A DNA stretch of 35,037 nt from Phlegmacium glaucopus (GCA_015039465.1 MU130261.1:58376-93412); one strand, 5' to 3'; counted from the first letter of the stretch, positions 20,491-31,907 are shown. Translations and numbers: made by a program. Notes: generated from the letters alone by a model not told the origin.

Positions 20491-22181
20491 GTAAAGGATG
20501 GGGGGGGAGAGATGTTTTTGTCAGCGAACGCGGGGAATGCAGCAGGGGACATGTAAGATAGTGCATCGCTTAGCTGGGTTCCGGCGGGCGCAAACCAATC
20601 TTGGTGGAGTTCTGCCTGTGCGTTCAGGTCCTGGGTGGAACCTCCGTCTCGCTGAGGTCTTCCTTCCATGGGTTGCGCCTTTTCGAATCTTAGCTGTTGC
20701 TGCCTGAGTCGCTGTGAGCCCGTCTTGGTGATTAGCAGAGTCTGCTCCCTTGGGTCCGGGAGAGCCCATCGCTCCTGCCTGGGTGGTTCTGAGGCCCAGG
20801 TCCAGGGCTCCTGCGAGGGGTAGAAAGGGAGCCCATTCTCCGGGTGCTTGAGGTCGAACTCCCTGCATTTCCTTGCGAAAGTGGGGCAGCTTCTCGCCCA
20901 GCTTGGATGGCCATCGACGCCGCATGAAACACAGTACTGCTTGTCCGGGTCCAGGCAGTTACTGGTTCTATGGCCTTCCTTACCGCAGGTGCCGCAGACG
21001 TCTGTTTTCTTAACACATTCCGCCGCGACATGATTCCAACCCTGGCACTTGAGGCACCGTATAGGCTCCTTTTTGTACTTGGCGACCGATACCCGTTTGC
21101 TGCATATTATGAGTCCACCTGCTTTCGCCCTGTTAGCTGCGTCTGGGTTAGAAAAGGTCAGCACCAGGTGTCCGCATGTCTGCGTAGCCCTCCGTCTGTT
21201 TGGCGGCTTGGCCCATCGGATTTTAGTCAGGTCTCCATCCTGCATCCCGTTTACCTCCTCAATTTCTGTGACGTGATCTGGATTTGCTGTGTTGAGGTGT
21301 AACGGGACGTAGTATGCAATAATGGGGTGGCTCCGCTTCTTGATGCAGGCGCCTCGACCCAGGGTACCTAGAGCTGTAACGAAGTCGTCAAACTTGTTCT
21401 GTTGGGCGAACCACTTGGCCCCTTCATCTGTGAGGAATTCACCTAGTAGGCCTTTATTTGCTAGCCGTTCCACAGACCGGATCCTGTGGACCGTGGCGCT
21501 GCCTCCAGCCCCAACAATAGCCTCGTTGAACCTTTTGACGATATCAGCTTGGCTGAGCTCTCTCGTATCCGAATCCACGGGAAAATCCAGGAGGAACTGT
21601 CGAGCCTTGATGCCTTCCCTGGCTAGAATCCTTGGGTCAGCGTTGACCGGGACCGGATTGTTGCTGAGGAGGGCTTCTTTGTACGTCTTGGACGTGGTGG
21701 AGGCGAGTCCCTTCGTAGCTTCAGCGACTGTGGCTAGATGCTTACCCACTTCATTCTCCATCGTAGTGAGGAAATGACCTGTTAACGTTTTAAGTTCATC
21801 GTTCATGTATGCCAATTGGTCGTTCACCGCGTCTCTAGCCTTTGCAGCTATTGCTTCCTCCTCCATTTCATCTAACATGTAAGCTGCTGCTCGTATGGCC
21901 TCGACTGCCTCTCTCGGTATCTTATCGATCGCAGCTATCTGGTGTAGAGTGGCTGCCAAGGTCGTGGTGGTCACCGGATGCCCCTCTGGTACGAAGAGGA
22001 GCCTTTTTTCCAAGAATCTTCTAGCAGCTGCAGCGTTGTCGACCACATTAGGCTGGGAGTAGTCGATGATGGGGGAGGGAGTCCGTATGTTTGCCTCGCT
22101 ACCGTCCCTTGCATTTGCGAGGGCGCTTCTATTACGTGTCGCTGGTATTTTTACTTTTTTCTGTACGGTTTTGCCCGACAT
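20487..22181 (-). CDS. LINE ORF1, gag-like RNA-binding protein with CCHC knuckles
   Basis: An uninterrupted 564-residue frame starting at ATG (MSGKTVQKKV). The N-terminal 170 residues are Ala/Glu-rich and probably helical or coiled coil (around 85-165). A middle domain follows (about 190-370, with ILAREGIKARQFLLDF). Three zinc knuckles come next: CLKCQGWNHVAAEC (376-389), CGTCGKEGHRTSNC (396-409) and CVSCGVDGHPSWARSC (417-432, with a longer last spacing). The C-terminal tail is Pro/Gln/Arg-rich. In LINEs of this kind ORF1 binds element RNA and packages it with the ORF2 protein. The stop overlaps the ORF2 start as ATGA, an arrangement that suits re-initiation. The frame is intact although the element is incomplete, and its G+C content is clearly above the A/T-rich flanks. 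Confidence 0.88.
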   Translation of the reverse strand: MSGKTVQKKVKIPATRNRSALANARDGSEANIRTPSPIIDYSQPNVVDNAAAARRFLEKRLLFVPEGHPVTTTTLAATLHQIAAIDKIPREAVEAIRAAAYMLDEMEEEAIAAKARDAVNDQLAYMNDELKTLTGHFLTTMENEVGKHLATVAEATKGLASTTSKTYKEALLSNNPVPVNADPRILAREGIKARQFLLDFPVDSDTRELSQADIVKRFNEAIVGAGGSATVHRIRSVERLANKGLLGEFLTDEGAKWFAQQNKFDDFVTALGTLGRGACIKKRSHPIIAYYVPLHLNTANPDHVTEIEEVNGMQDGDLTKIRWAKPPNRRRATQTCGHLVLTFSNPDAANRAKAGGLIICSKRVSVAKYKKEPIRCLKCQGWNHVAAECVKKTDVCGTCGKEGHRTSNCLDPDKQYCVSCGVDGHPSWARSCPTFARKCREFDLKHPENGLPFYPSQEPWTWASEPPRQERWALPDPREQTLLITKTGSQRLRQQQLRFEKAQPMEGRPQRDGGSTQDLNAQAELHQDWFAPAGTQLSDALSYMSPAAFPAFADKNISPPPSFT

Positions 22182-22518
22182 CCGTGTTTTGGGTGCGAAG
22201 TTCGTCTTTAATGACGAAGATTGAGGGGGATTTTTGTAAAGATACGCTACAACTTAATTTCTGATAGTGCCTTCAACTTTTTCACTGCCCTTTAGAGCGT
22301 GGGAAAAAAGCTGGAGGTTGTGGTAGCAGAACAAGGAGCGGTCCGCAGAATGCTTTACTTACAATACCATACGACACTCGATGCGTTTGTAAATATGCGG
22401 TTATTTGAAGCTATGTCTGGATTACAACTGCGAAAAGATGTCACTATTAATTGAACGTTGGTAAATTGGGCCGCATACAGTATTCTAAGGTGGAGTCGGC
22501 CCAGTGATAGTCATGGAC
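22164..22518. other. LINE leader and 3-prime flank of the first receptor gene
   Basis: 22182-22363 is the non-coding leader of the LINE. 22364-22518 is array flank (ACCATACGACACTC, ATGTCACTATTAATTGAACG, GGCCGCATACAGTATTCTAAGG), shared with the sequence before the other three receptor genes. No separate gene is present. Confidence 0.7.
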
Positions 22519-23996
22519 TCAGACTGTTGCAGTAGTGAGGGTAGGAAGAGGTTTGCGCCAAAACATCCATACTCGTAGCATGTCCTGCATCAAAATGAGC
22601 ACAATTTTGGAACTTGATAGAGAGGTTTCAAAGAAGAGAGTGCAAGTGAAGTACTCACGCCGTGGCTGCCAAAAATCATTCCTACGGCCGCAGGGACTGT
22701 AAAAAAAAGTAATACCTGAGCACATTATTTTGAATTTAAACAGACCTTACTCACGCATGGCGAAAGAAAGAGAAAAAACAATTTCCAAGGGGAATATTAT
22801 ATGTACTATTTCTAACCTGTCAATAGAATAAATTAATCCACCAGGACACTTTGATTATTTAAGCTTGAAAACAACCCGAGTGACACAATCGAACAGAGAC
22901 CAACGAGGCCGAGACGAAGAATGAGGCCGAATGGGGTATTGTTACGAATCAGAAGTGTTTTGCATGCCGTCCAGTGTTTGCGACATTTGAGGATGATGCG
23001 CACTAGTCGATGCAATGAATATATATATCAATCAACTATTGGCAAACGAAGAAATCGGTACTATAAGGTACCATCTCACCTCCCAAGATTAGGCATGCAA
23101 TCAGGGAACAAATGACAATAGCCGATGTGATATGTGCACTGAAATCAAGTGATGGATAAAATGAGACTGTTCACAACGACGAGACGCACGGTACCCGGAT
23201 CCGAGTCGACATATCACAAAAATATCCATCGGGTTTCCGGAGAACAGCCCTTGGTTTGAGGATGCCGAGCTACGAAGAAAGGTTAGTTCCACAATATTTA
23301 TAAAGCTTTCTTACTCACAACCAGGACTTCAATAAGGATGCCAGTGAAGACGGCATATGGTACCAAATAAAACTGTCAGTCGATCAGAGACCAGCAGAAT
23401 ACTCAAACGAGAACAGATCGCTCACGATTATCATTGTGGTTCTGAAAATGGTAGATAGACCGGATATCGTGAGCCAAATCTTAGTTGCAGGAATCGGTAT
23501 AATTTATCCAGGCTTTTGGGAGGTTGTACTCACCTCTACCATAAATGTCACAAAGGTAAGTGAATTTCTGTGTGCAAATTTCAGTCATGCATAGTTAATA
23601 GCAAAAAGTCAAACGAACAAGGCGGCAAATGCATCTATTAGCATGGCTTGAAACAGGCAATGAATATGACCCGGTAAGGAACCCGTTTGGTGTCCAACGA
23701 TAAGGAGGTGGCCAATGCATGACAAAGCCCATGCAAAATTGAATGAATACCAGGCTGTTGATCGTCGAATGGATGAAGAAAACCAGACAGTGCATAAAAT
23801 GGCAGAAAGGAATATTAGCCCTAAAATGTAAAGGACGTCATATGCGATAATAAAACGAATATTGGGCTTGATTATGCTTTCGTCTACCCGCCATGTATAG
23901 ATAAGGGACGTCAGATATCGGACTATTGGATTCCTTGAATGACGAACCTGGTTTGTAAGAATGAGGTATCGAATGATTGTATGCTTCGAATGCCAT
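22519..23996 (-). CDS. Orphan seven-transmembrane (GPCR-like) protein, copy A
   Basis: Eleven exons splice into a continuous 296-residue frame: 23996-23948, 23883-23619, 23567-23534, 23479-23426, 23372-23319, 23269-23190, 23138-23080, 23002-22873, 22816-22755, 22696-22659 and 22584-22519. The introns are 46-77 nt with GT-AG ends. Seven hydrophobic segments follow in order: YDVLYILGLIFLSAILCTVW, FNFAWALSCIGHLLIV, CLFQAMLIDAFAAL with LTFVTFMVE, YLVPYAVFTGILIEVLV, ITSAIVICSLIACLILG, GLILRLGLVGLCSIVSLGL and FSLSFAMLPAAVGMIFG. Signature positions such as GHQTGSLPG, AVLRKPDGYFC and the end DMLRVWMFWR match my memory of an orphan 7TM family expanded in Agaricomycetes, perhaps distantly related to STE3 pheromone receptors. 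It should sit in the plasma membrane; the ligand is unknown. The start (MAFEAY) is the weakest point, since an upstream exon is possible. Confidence 0.8.
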
Positions 23997-25336
23997 ATGT
24001 CCCTTGCAAAAATCGAAAGGCTCGGTGTGACTCGTAGCGAGAGAGGGGATAAGTAGTGAGGATCAAGCTTTGGAGCTCGTGGAGTCATTAAAACGTAGGA
24101 AAGCATCTAGACATGATATATTGGCGTTGACAAGAGTACGGTTGATACCATGTCAACGAACTCACAAAATGCTGATATGATCACCCCAAGTATTCAGCAA
24201 ATTGAGGTTTTGAATGCGAATTACTAGTTGAAACAAAACACCAGATTCTCGGAGCGTGACTAAGGGGGAAAAAATTGGTCGAGCACATTCCAAGAATAAC
24301 AATTTTAATTTGTTGAGCCGCAAGCGATTGATGGAAGATGGATGATGGGAGCCGACCATGCGGATAATCAGCATCTCTCAAAATTATCACATCTGTTGCA
24401 TAATGACAGCAAACATTTTCATAAACTCCGATGAAGATGACTCACAACATTTGATTTAAGCATTGACCTACCTGATAGATACCCCAACCTTGAACCAAGA
24501 AGTCGGTATAAAGAATGTGATCCAGTGGACAAACTGAAACTACCAGGAAAAGTCGTATAACGCGCATATATCAGCATTTTGTTCTGCTCTTTGAAAGAAG
24601 GAAAGTCTTCATCAGATACCAGAGTATCATTGATTTGCCCGGTGATCCGGTTCTCCAGAGTCAAGACACTGCCATTGAGGTAACCTCCGGACATATATAG
24701 ACATATATGATAACGGAAGGCGTATGACTCTTCGCTATCTATAGTGAATATGGTGATGACTGACGTATATTAGAACGCCCGAGTCACGACCTGCCGCTGA
24801 CTGCCACGGAACTGTCATTTTCAGACACGAAGAGTCTCTGTAGCCATGCCAGTCATTCGTAATGTAATCGTCAGAATAGCAAAGGTTTTATATATTCCAA
24901 CAGTTGACAACTTGAAACTGGCGCCCGAGTGTGCTTGTAGCAGTAAGGGTCGGAGTTTCAATGAATCATTGCTGGCACAAGCCTACTACTTATAGACGAT
25001 GTGAAATAATGATCTTATAGACTTGTTGCATGTAGAAAACCATTCAGCAAAAGATAAACGATTCTAGTCAGAATGTAATCTGCCACTTGCATTGTAATTT
25101 AGTCTTTACTATTGCATGACAATCATATGCTCAACCCCCTTGACAAGAGATTGGTTACATTTTAAAATGAAAAATACCCAGAGGTCATTTGTGTAATACC
25201 ATACGAGACTCTGTACGGTTATAGGTATGCAGTCATGGAAATTTAAATCTGCAATACGACTGCGAAAACATGTCACTATTAATCGAATATTGGTAAATTG
25301 GACCACATACAGTTGAGTCCGTGATAGTCATGGGAC
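23997..25336. other. Spacer between copies A and B
   Basis: It carries blocks shared with the other units: TCGTAGCGAGAGAGG (about 24034), AAAATGCTGATATGATCACC (about 24168), the region around 24470-24560, GAAGGCGTATGACTCTTCG (about 24717), GGAGTTTCAATGAATCATTGC (about 24953) and the 3-prime flank (25080-25320). A 91-codon minus frame (24419-24694) lies in this conserved block but is interrupted in the other units, so it is more likely promoter or leader than coding sequence. Confidence 0.6.
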
Positions 25337-26814
25337 TCAGACTGTTGCAGCAGTGAAGGTAGGAAGAGGTTTGCGTTTGCGCCAAAACATCCATAAACGT
25401 AGTATGTCCTGCGTCAAAAATGAGCACCATTTTGGCACTTGATGGGAAGGTTTGGAAGAGGAGAGTGCAGGTGAAGTACTTACTCCTTGGCTGCCAAAGA
25501 TTATTCCTACAGCCGCAGGGACTGTAAAAAAGAGTGATACCTCAGTACAATATTTGAATTTAAACAGACCCTTACTCACGCACGGCCAAAGAAAGAGAAA
25601 AAGCGTTGTCCCAGTTGGCCACTTCATCCGCTATTGCCAACCTGTCAATATAATAAATTAATCCACTGGGACACCTTGATTATTTAAGCTTGAAAAGAAC
25701 CCAATTGACAGGATCGAACAGAGACCAATGAGGCCTAGACGGAGAATGAGGCCGAATGGGGTATTGTTACGAATCAAAAGTGTTTTGCATGCCGTCCAGT
25801 GTTTGCGACATTCTCGGATGATGCGCACTAGTCAATGCAATGAATATATATCAAACAACTATTGGTAAACGATCGGCAAAAGAAATCGGTACTATAAGGT
25901 ACCACCTCACCTCCAAAGATTAGGCATGCAAAGGCGGAACAAATGACAATAGCCGATGTGATACGTACACTGTGAAACCCAGTAGTGGATAAAGTGTAGT
26001 TTTCCACAACGACAAGACGCACGGTACCCGGATCGACATATGACAAAAATATCCATCGGGTTTCCGGAGAACAGCCGTTGGATTGAGGATGCCGAACTAC
26101 GAAGAAAAGTTAAGTTCCACAATACTTATGAAGTTTTCATCCTCACAATTAATACTTCAATAATGATACCAGCGAAGACGGCATATGGTACCAAATAAAA
26201 CTGCCAGTCGATCAGAGATCAGCAGAATACTCAAACGAGCACAGATCACTCACGATTATCATTGTGGTTCTGAAAATAGTAGATAGACCTGATATCGTGA
26301 GCCAGATCTTAGTTGCAGGAATCAGTATGATTTATTCAGGCTTTTGGAGAATTATACTCACCTCTAGCATAAATGTCACAAAGGTAAGTGCGTTTCTGTG
26401 TGTAAATTTCAGTCAGGCATAGTTGATACAGAAAGTCAAACGAACAAGGCAGGAAATGCATATACTAGCATGGCTTGAAACAGACAGAGGATATGACCCG
26501 GTGAGGGACCCGTTTGGTGGCCAAGGATAAGGAGGTAGCCAATGCATGACAAAGCCGATGCAAAATTTAACGAATACCAGGCCGTTGATCGTCGAACGCA
26601 GGAAGAAAACCGAGCGGTGCATAAAATGACGGAAAGGAATATTAGCCCGAAAATATAAAGGACATCATATGCGATAATAAGACAAATATCTGGCTTTATT
26701 ACGCTTTCGTCTTCATAGATAAACGACGTCAGATATCGTACTATTGTATTCTTTGAATGACATACCTGGTTCGTAAGGATGAAGTACCGAATGATTGTAT
26801 GCTCTGAATTCCAT
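25337..26814 (-). CDS. Orphan seven-transmembrane protein, copy B
   Basis: The exon pattern is the same as in copy A, every exon stays open, and all splice phases are kept. Recognisable segments are MEFRAYNHSVLHPYEP (first exon), DVLYIFGLIFLSVILC, GYLLILGHQTGPSPG, IWLTISGLSTIFRTTMII, FYLVPYAVFAGIIIEVLI, FGILNPTAVLRKPDGYFC, ITSAIVICSAFACLIFG, GLILRLGLIGLCSILSIG and LPAAVGIIFGSQ. The last exon is two codons longer than in A (RKRKP instead of RKP). The tenth intron uses GTAAGT where A has GTGAGT. The loop before TM7 differs strongly from A (AIADEVANWDNAF against EIVHIIFPLEIVF), an extracellular-side candidate for ligand difference. Length is about 298 residues. It is probably functional if transcribed; the start is as uncertain as in A. 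Confidence 0.78.
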
Positions 26815-28516
26815 ATGTCCGTTGCAAAAATCGACAGGGTGGGTGTGACTCGTAGCGAGAGAGGGGATAGGCGATGAGGATCAATTTTTGGAAATCATGG
26901 ATCCATTTAAATGTAGGAAAGCATCTAAATATGATATATCAATGTTTGACAAGAATATAATTGATACCATGTCAGCTAACTCACAAATTGCTGATATGAT
27001 CACCCCGGACTTTCTCCGCCCAAGCATTCGGCGAAACCGAAGTTTTGAATGCGAATTACTAGTTGAAATAAAACACCAGTTCTCGAAGCGTAACTGAGGG
27101 GAAAAAATTGGTTGAGCATGTTCGAAGAATAACAGTTCTAATTTCTTGAGCGGCGAGCGGTTGATTGAAAATGGATGATGGAGAGTCGAAGTTAGGACCG
27201 TGCGGATAATCAGCATCTCTCAAAATTGAACTGACCATCACATCCATTTCCTGATGACAGCAAACATCTTCATAAACTCCGGTGAAGATAACTGAGCCAC
27301 TGACAACTGACCTACATGATACCCCAACTTGAACCAAGAAGTCGGTATAAAGAATGCGATCCAGTGGACAAACGGAAACACTATAACACGCTTGGAAAGG
27401 TCGTATAACGTGCATATATCAGCATTTTGTTCTGCTCATTGAAGGAAGGAAAGTCTTCATCAGATATCAGAGGATCATTGATTTTCCCAGTGATCCGGTT
27501 CTCGGTCAGGCTCCAGCACAGCCAAGACATCAAGGTCAGGACATATATGATAACTATTGAACAAGTAAACTCAGTCTCGAAATAAGGGACTGCATTTCTA
27601 GTAATCTATACCTATTGAACAGGTAAACTAGTTATCATCAGTCCAAGGCAAGTAAAAATGGTATGAACCTCAGCCTCGAAATAAGGGACCGAGGTTTTAG
27701 GACATAAAAAATATAACATATATGAGAAAGTTCTCTCCATTCTCTGGGAAAGACGATTAAAATAATGGTGGTTACGAAGCAAGAATGGAGGGGAAAAATC
27801 GTACGAGTAAGAAATAATGGGTAAAAATACTGTGTTCGTGGTAGCACACGGTTTGAATATATAGGAATAACGGAAGGCGTATGATTCCTTGCTATCTATC
27901 GTTAATACTGTGAGGACTGACGTAGCTATTAGAACGCCCGCATGACTTGCCATTGACTGCCAGGGAACTATATATGCAGTATCATTGACACGAAAAGTCT
28001 CCGATGCACGTGGCCATGCCAGTCCTTCTTTATGCAATCGTCAGAATAGAAAAGGTCCAAGAGGGAACAACTAGTTGCAGGCGGAAGCATATATTCCAGC
28101 AATTGACGAGCTGGGCCCGAGTGTGTACAGCAGTGAGGGTCGGAGTTTCAATGAACCATTGCTGGCACAAACCTAGACGATATAAAATAATGATTTTATA
28201 GACTTGCATTTAGAGAACCGTTCAGCAAATGAACGGTTCTATTCTGAATGTAATCTGCCATTTGCACCGTAATTTATTCTTTATATCGCATGCCAATTTG
28301 CATGCTCAACCCCTTGACAAGAGAATAATCCCATTGGTTACGACATTTTAAAATGAAAGATACCCGGAGGCCATATGTATTATTTATATAGATACCATAT
28401 GTCCCTCTGTACAGTCATAAATATGTGGTCATTGAAGTTAAATCTGGAATATGTCACTATTAATCGGATGTTGGTAAATTAGGCCGCATACAGCATTTTA
28501 AGGTTGAGTCATGGAC
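26815..28516. other. Spacer between copies B and C, with an insertion
   Basis: It has the same conserved blocks as the A-B spacer, plus a 312 bp insertion at 27555-27866. The block around 27005-27415 aligns with 24180-24540 but with many indels, which argues against it being coding. Confidence 0.6.
27555..27866. mobile_element. 312 bp insertion with ATAAC duplication
   Basis: Absent from the A-B spacer and from the unit-D upstream region, where GATAACGGAAGGCG or GTACCGGAAGGCG is continuous. ATAAC occurs at both edges (27550-27554 and 27867-27871). Inside are duplicated words TATTGAACARGTAAACT (27555 and about 27611) and CTCGAAATAAGGGAC (about 27573 and 27675). It has no TG...CA ends and no inverted repeat, so the element class is unknown. 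Confidence 0.6.
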
Positions 28517-30029
28517 TCAGATTGTTGCAGTAGTGAGGGTAGGAAGAGGTTTACGTTTGCGCCAAAACATCCACAAACGTAGTATGTCCTGCATCAAAAA
28601 TGAGCACAATTCTGGCACTTGATGGGAGGCTTCGAAGAAGAAAGTGCAGGTGAAGTACTCACGCCTTGGCTGCCGAAAATTATTCCTACCGCCGGGGGGA
28701 CTGTAAAAAAAGGTGATTCCTGAGTACACTTTTTGGAATTTAAACAGACCCTTACTCACGCGCGGCCGAAGAAAGAGAAAAAACATTGTCCAAGCCGACC
28801 GTTTCATGTACTATTCCCAACCTGTGAATATAATAAATTAATCTACCAGGACACATTGATGATTTAAGCTTGAAAACAACCCAATTGACAGAATCGAACA
28901 AAGACCAACGACGCCGAGACGAAGAATGAGGCCCAATGGGGTATTGTTACGAATCAAAAACGTTTTGCATGCCCTCCGGTGTTTGCGATATTTGAGGATG
29001 ATGCGCACTAGTCAATGAATATATATCAATCAACTATTGGCAAACGATCGGCCAAAAAATCGGCACTATAAGATACCACCTTACCTCCCAAGATTAGGCA
29101 TGCACTCACGGAACAAATGACAATAGCCGATGTGATACGTACACTGTGAAACTCAGTAGTGGATAAAGTGAGACTTTCACAACGACGAGACGCACGGTAC
29201 CCAGATCGACAAATAACAAACAGATCCATTGGGTTCCCTCAGAACAGCCGTTGGATGGAGGAGGCCAAACTAGGAAGAAAAAATAAGTTCCACAATATTT
29301 ATAAAGCTTTCATATTCACAATTAAAACTTCAACAAGGATGCCAGTGAAGACGGCATATGGTACGAAATAAAACTGCCAGTCGATCAGAGACCAGCAGAA
29401 TACGAGAACAGATCACTCACGATCATCTTTGTGATTCTGAAAATGGTAGTTGGACCGGATATCGTGAGCGAGATCTTAGTTGCGGGAATCAGTATAATTT
29501 ATCCAGGCTTTTGGGGAATTATACTCACCTCTACCATAAATGTCACAAAGGTAAGTGCGTTTCTGTGTGCAAATTTCAGTCATCCAAAGTTCATAGCAAA
29601 AAAAATGTCAAACGAACAAGGCGGGAGATGCATTTAATAGCATGGCTTGAAACAGGCAGTGAATATGACCCGGTAAGGGACCCGTTTGGTGGCCAAGGAT
29701 AAGGAGGCAGCCGACGCATGACAAGATCCATGCACAATTGAACGAATACCAGGCAGTTGATCGTCGAATGGAGGGAGAAAACCAGGCGGTGCATAAAATG
29801 GCAAAAATGAGTATCAGCCCGAAAATATGAAGGACATTATATGCGATAATAAAACGAATATTGGGCTTGATTACACTTTCGTCTACCCGCCACGTATAGA
29901 TAAGACGTCAGATATTGAATTATTGGATTCATTGAATGACACACGTGGTTCGAAAGAATGAAGCATCGAGTGATTGGATCCTTTGAACCCCGTATATCCC
30001 TTGCAAAAATCGAAAGGGCTGTCAGGCAT
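28517..30029 (-). CDS. Orphan seven-transmembrane protein, copy C
   Basis: All exons are open and the phases are kept. The start is taken at MPDSPFDFCKGYTG, an ATG present in copies C and D but not in A or B, so the N-terminus is about 12 residues longer than in the A model. The family segments are kept: GCLLILGHQTGPLPG, FYFVPYAVFTGILVEVLI, FGLLHPTAVLREPNG, ITSAIVICSVSACLILG, GLILRLGVVGLCSILSIG and LPPAVGIIFGSQ. It differs from the others in ways that look less conservative: ISLTISGPTTIFRITKMI after TM3 (Trp to Ser, Met to Lys), GSVCYL in place of GYFC, a donor changed to GTGTGT after the first exon, and GTGAAT after TM4. It may still be functional, but relaxed constraint is plausible. Confidence 0.72.
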
Positions 30030-31385
30030 GGGTGTGACTCGTAGCGAGAGAGGATAAGTAGGGAGGATCAAGTTTCGGAGGTCATGAATCCATTAAAGCG
30101 TAGGAAAGCATCTAAATATAATATATCAGCGTTGACAGGAGTACGGTTGATACCACGTCAGCTAACTCGCAAATTGTTGATATGATCACTTTGGACTTTC
30201 TCCTCCCAAGCATTCGGCGAAATCGAAGTTTTGAATGCGAATTAGTAGTTGAAATGGGACACCAGTTCTCGGAGCGTAACAGAGGAGAAAAACTCGGTTG
30301 AGCATGTTCCAAGAATAACAGTTCTAATTTTTTGAGCGGCGAGCGATTGATGGAAGATGGATGACCGCAGTTGGGATAACCAGAACATACAATCATCACA
30401 TCTGTTGCATGATGACAGGGCTCACTCATTCTTTATTGGAAGTTAATATAACCGGTTCAAGGTAACGCTATACTTGCCGGTAACTTCGGTGATCCGTGAT
30501 GGCACGTAATGACAGGTGTGCAGAGGTGTGCAGACTTTACTGTAGTAAGTTTACTGAGCTCAGTCACTACATTGACTACCGGAATAATACGAGTGAGCTC
30601 GAACGGACTGCATGGTTTATATATGAAATTATCAGGCACATTCCGTTTATGCCCCTGGCAGGCTGCTAATAGTTAGACTATTGATGTACAATAAATTATA
30701 ACACGAAATAAAAAGCAGTAAGAAAAGGAGAACATGAGTGCTCGTGAAATAAAGAATATATGGGCGGTGGTGAGGAATGCACCGCAAGCCACTTGCGAAC
30801 ATTGAAAAGAGATAGTAATTGTAAGAATGAAAATGTAACTATATATGGCAAACGGTGGCGTTTCCGTATTGCGCGCTTATGGGTTTCATGTTGTATTTGC
30901 TCGTCGTATTCCAATATAGATACCATACGACACTCTGTACAGTTATAGATATGCGGTCATTAAAGTTAAATCTGGAATACCACTGCGAAAACATGTCACT
31001 ATTACAGCTGTTCTCATATCTGTAGACGTTTTTGAAATTTCGCATTGTGCACCTTTGCTTACAAACTAGCCTTGAACTAGCCTATATAGGTCAAATATAG
31101 GTAATAGCTTGTGATCAGTCTCCACAGTGGAGTAGTTGTAAGCAGTGCCAGTTACCATATATGATTGAACTTGGGTGTGGGGCCGTGGCTACGCCGGCAT
31201 TACGAGTCCCCTCGACGCCACACTCCACTACACTCCAATGCTAGCCTCGATAGCCACTACTATTTTTGGGTGTTTGTCACAAACAAAGGTGCACAATACG
31301 AAATTTTGAAAACGTCTACAGATATTAGACCTGTGACAGGTCCTATCATGTGATCATGCGTAAACTCACGATTCTAGGACCTGTA

Positions 31386-31907
31386 AAGCGGGACTTGCCG
31401 GCTCGTGTCGCGCGCTATGATCGAAAATGGGGTCTTCGGGCATCACCGACGCTCTGTGAAAGGTAAAAGACCCTAAATAGGAAGGTATATTTTAGCAGAG
31501 TAAAGCAGACCTCGAGAACTTAGATTCATTACTCTTTGTTTCTTACTCTGATATGTAATATACGTCTTTCAATTATATACCATGGATGATTTTGATCATT
31601 TTCCGACTCTCAATGAGATCCTGGATTCTTTGTCAACCCTTACAAGCTTCAGTCCTGCAGAGTCGTGTAAAAGTACATTTTCTTGTTGTTTAGAAAGCTT
31701 TAGCTCTGAAAGATGGATTTTGAGGCATTGTGTATGTCAAACGGTGAGAGGAGGAGTGAAAGAGTGACCGTCATCGACATTCTGTTGCAGCTATCTGCTA
31801 AAATCTACCTTCCTATTTAGGGTCTTTTACTTTTCACAGAGCGTCGGTGATGCCCGAAGACCCCATTTTCGATCATAGCGCGCGACACGAGCCGGCAAGT
31901 CCCGCTT
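31386..31907. mobile_element. Nested 522 bp MITE with 113-bp inverted repeats
   Basis: The ends AAGCGGGACTTGCCGGCTCG and their inverse form arms of about 113 bp with only two or three mismatches, flanked by TA (31384-31385 and 31908-31909). It sits inside the element 31015-31988. The near-identity of the arms suggests a young insertion. Confidence 0.85.
31582..31767 (+). CDS. Small frame inside the nested MITE (61 codons), doubtful
   Basis: It begins ACCATGGATGATTTTG, a good start context, and reads MDDFDHFPTLNEILDSLSTL onward to QTVRGGVKE. It fills the non-repeated centre of the 522 bp element. It resembles no family that I know. The likeliest origin is the first part of a transposase gene kept after internal deletion, but that is inference. 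It may not be translated. Confidence 0.3.
   Translation: MDDFDHFPTLNEILDSLSTLTSFSPAESCKSTFSCCLESFSSERWILRHCVCQTVRGGVKE

Larger units (their letters stand above)
19745..22363 (-). mobile_element. LINE-type retroelement (Tad1/jockey-like), lacking reverse transcriptase
   Basis: A 2.6 kb insertion inside the 3-prime flank of the first array unit; other units read ATAGATACCATACGACAC at this place. ATAC occurs at both junctions (19741-19744 and 22364-22367) and may be a short target duplication. The element holds a 5-prime leader of about 180 bp, a gag-like ORF1 and an endonuclease-only ORF2. The reverse transcriptase and 3-prime part are missing, and there is no A tail. A target-primed insertion would normally lose the 5-prime end, so the loss here is on the unexpected side. 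An internal deletion after insertion, or mobilisation of a deleted copy, could explain it. Confidence 0.8.

Noticed and set aside
20521..20925. 134-codon minus frame within LINE ORF1
   Set aside because: It is a shifted-frame shadow of the GC-rich ORF1 coding sequence.
24419..24694. 91-codon minus frame with two possible N-glycosylation sites upstream of copy A
   Set aside because: The homologous block in unit D has an in-frame stop, and unit B has indels that change the frame. Treated as conserved upstream sequence.
31582..31767. Possible small secreted protein
   Set aside because: No signal peptide; it lies wholly within a MITE, so a transposase remnant is more likely.
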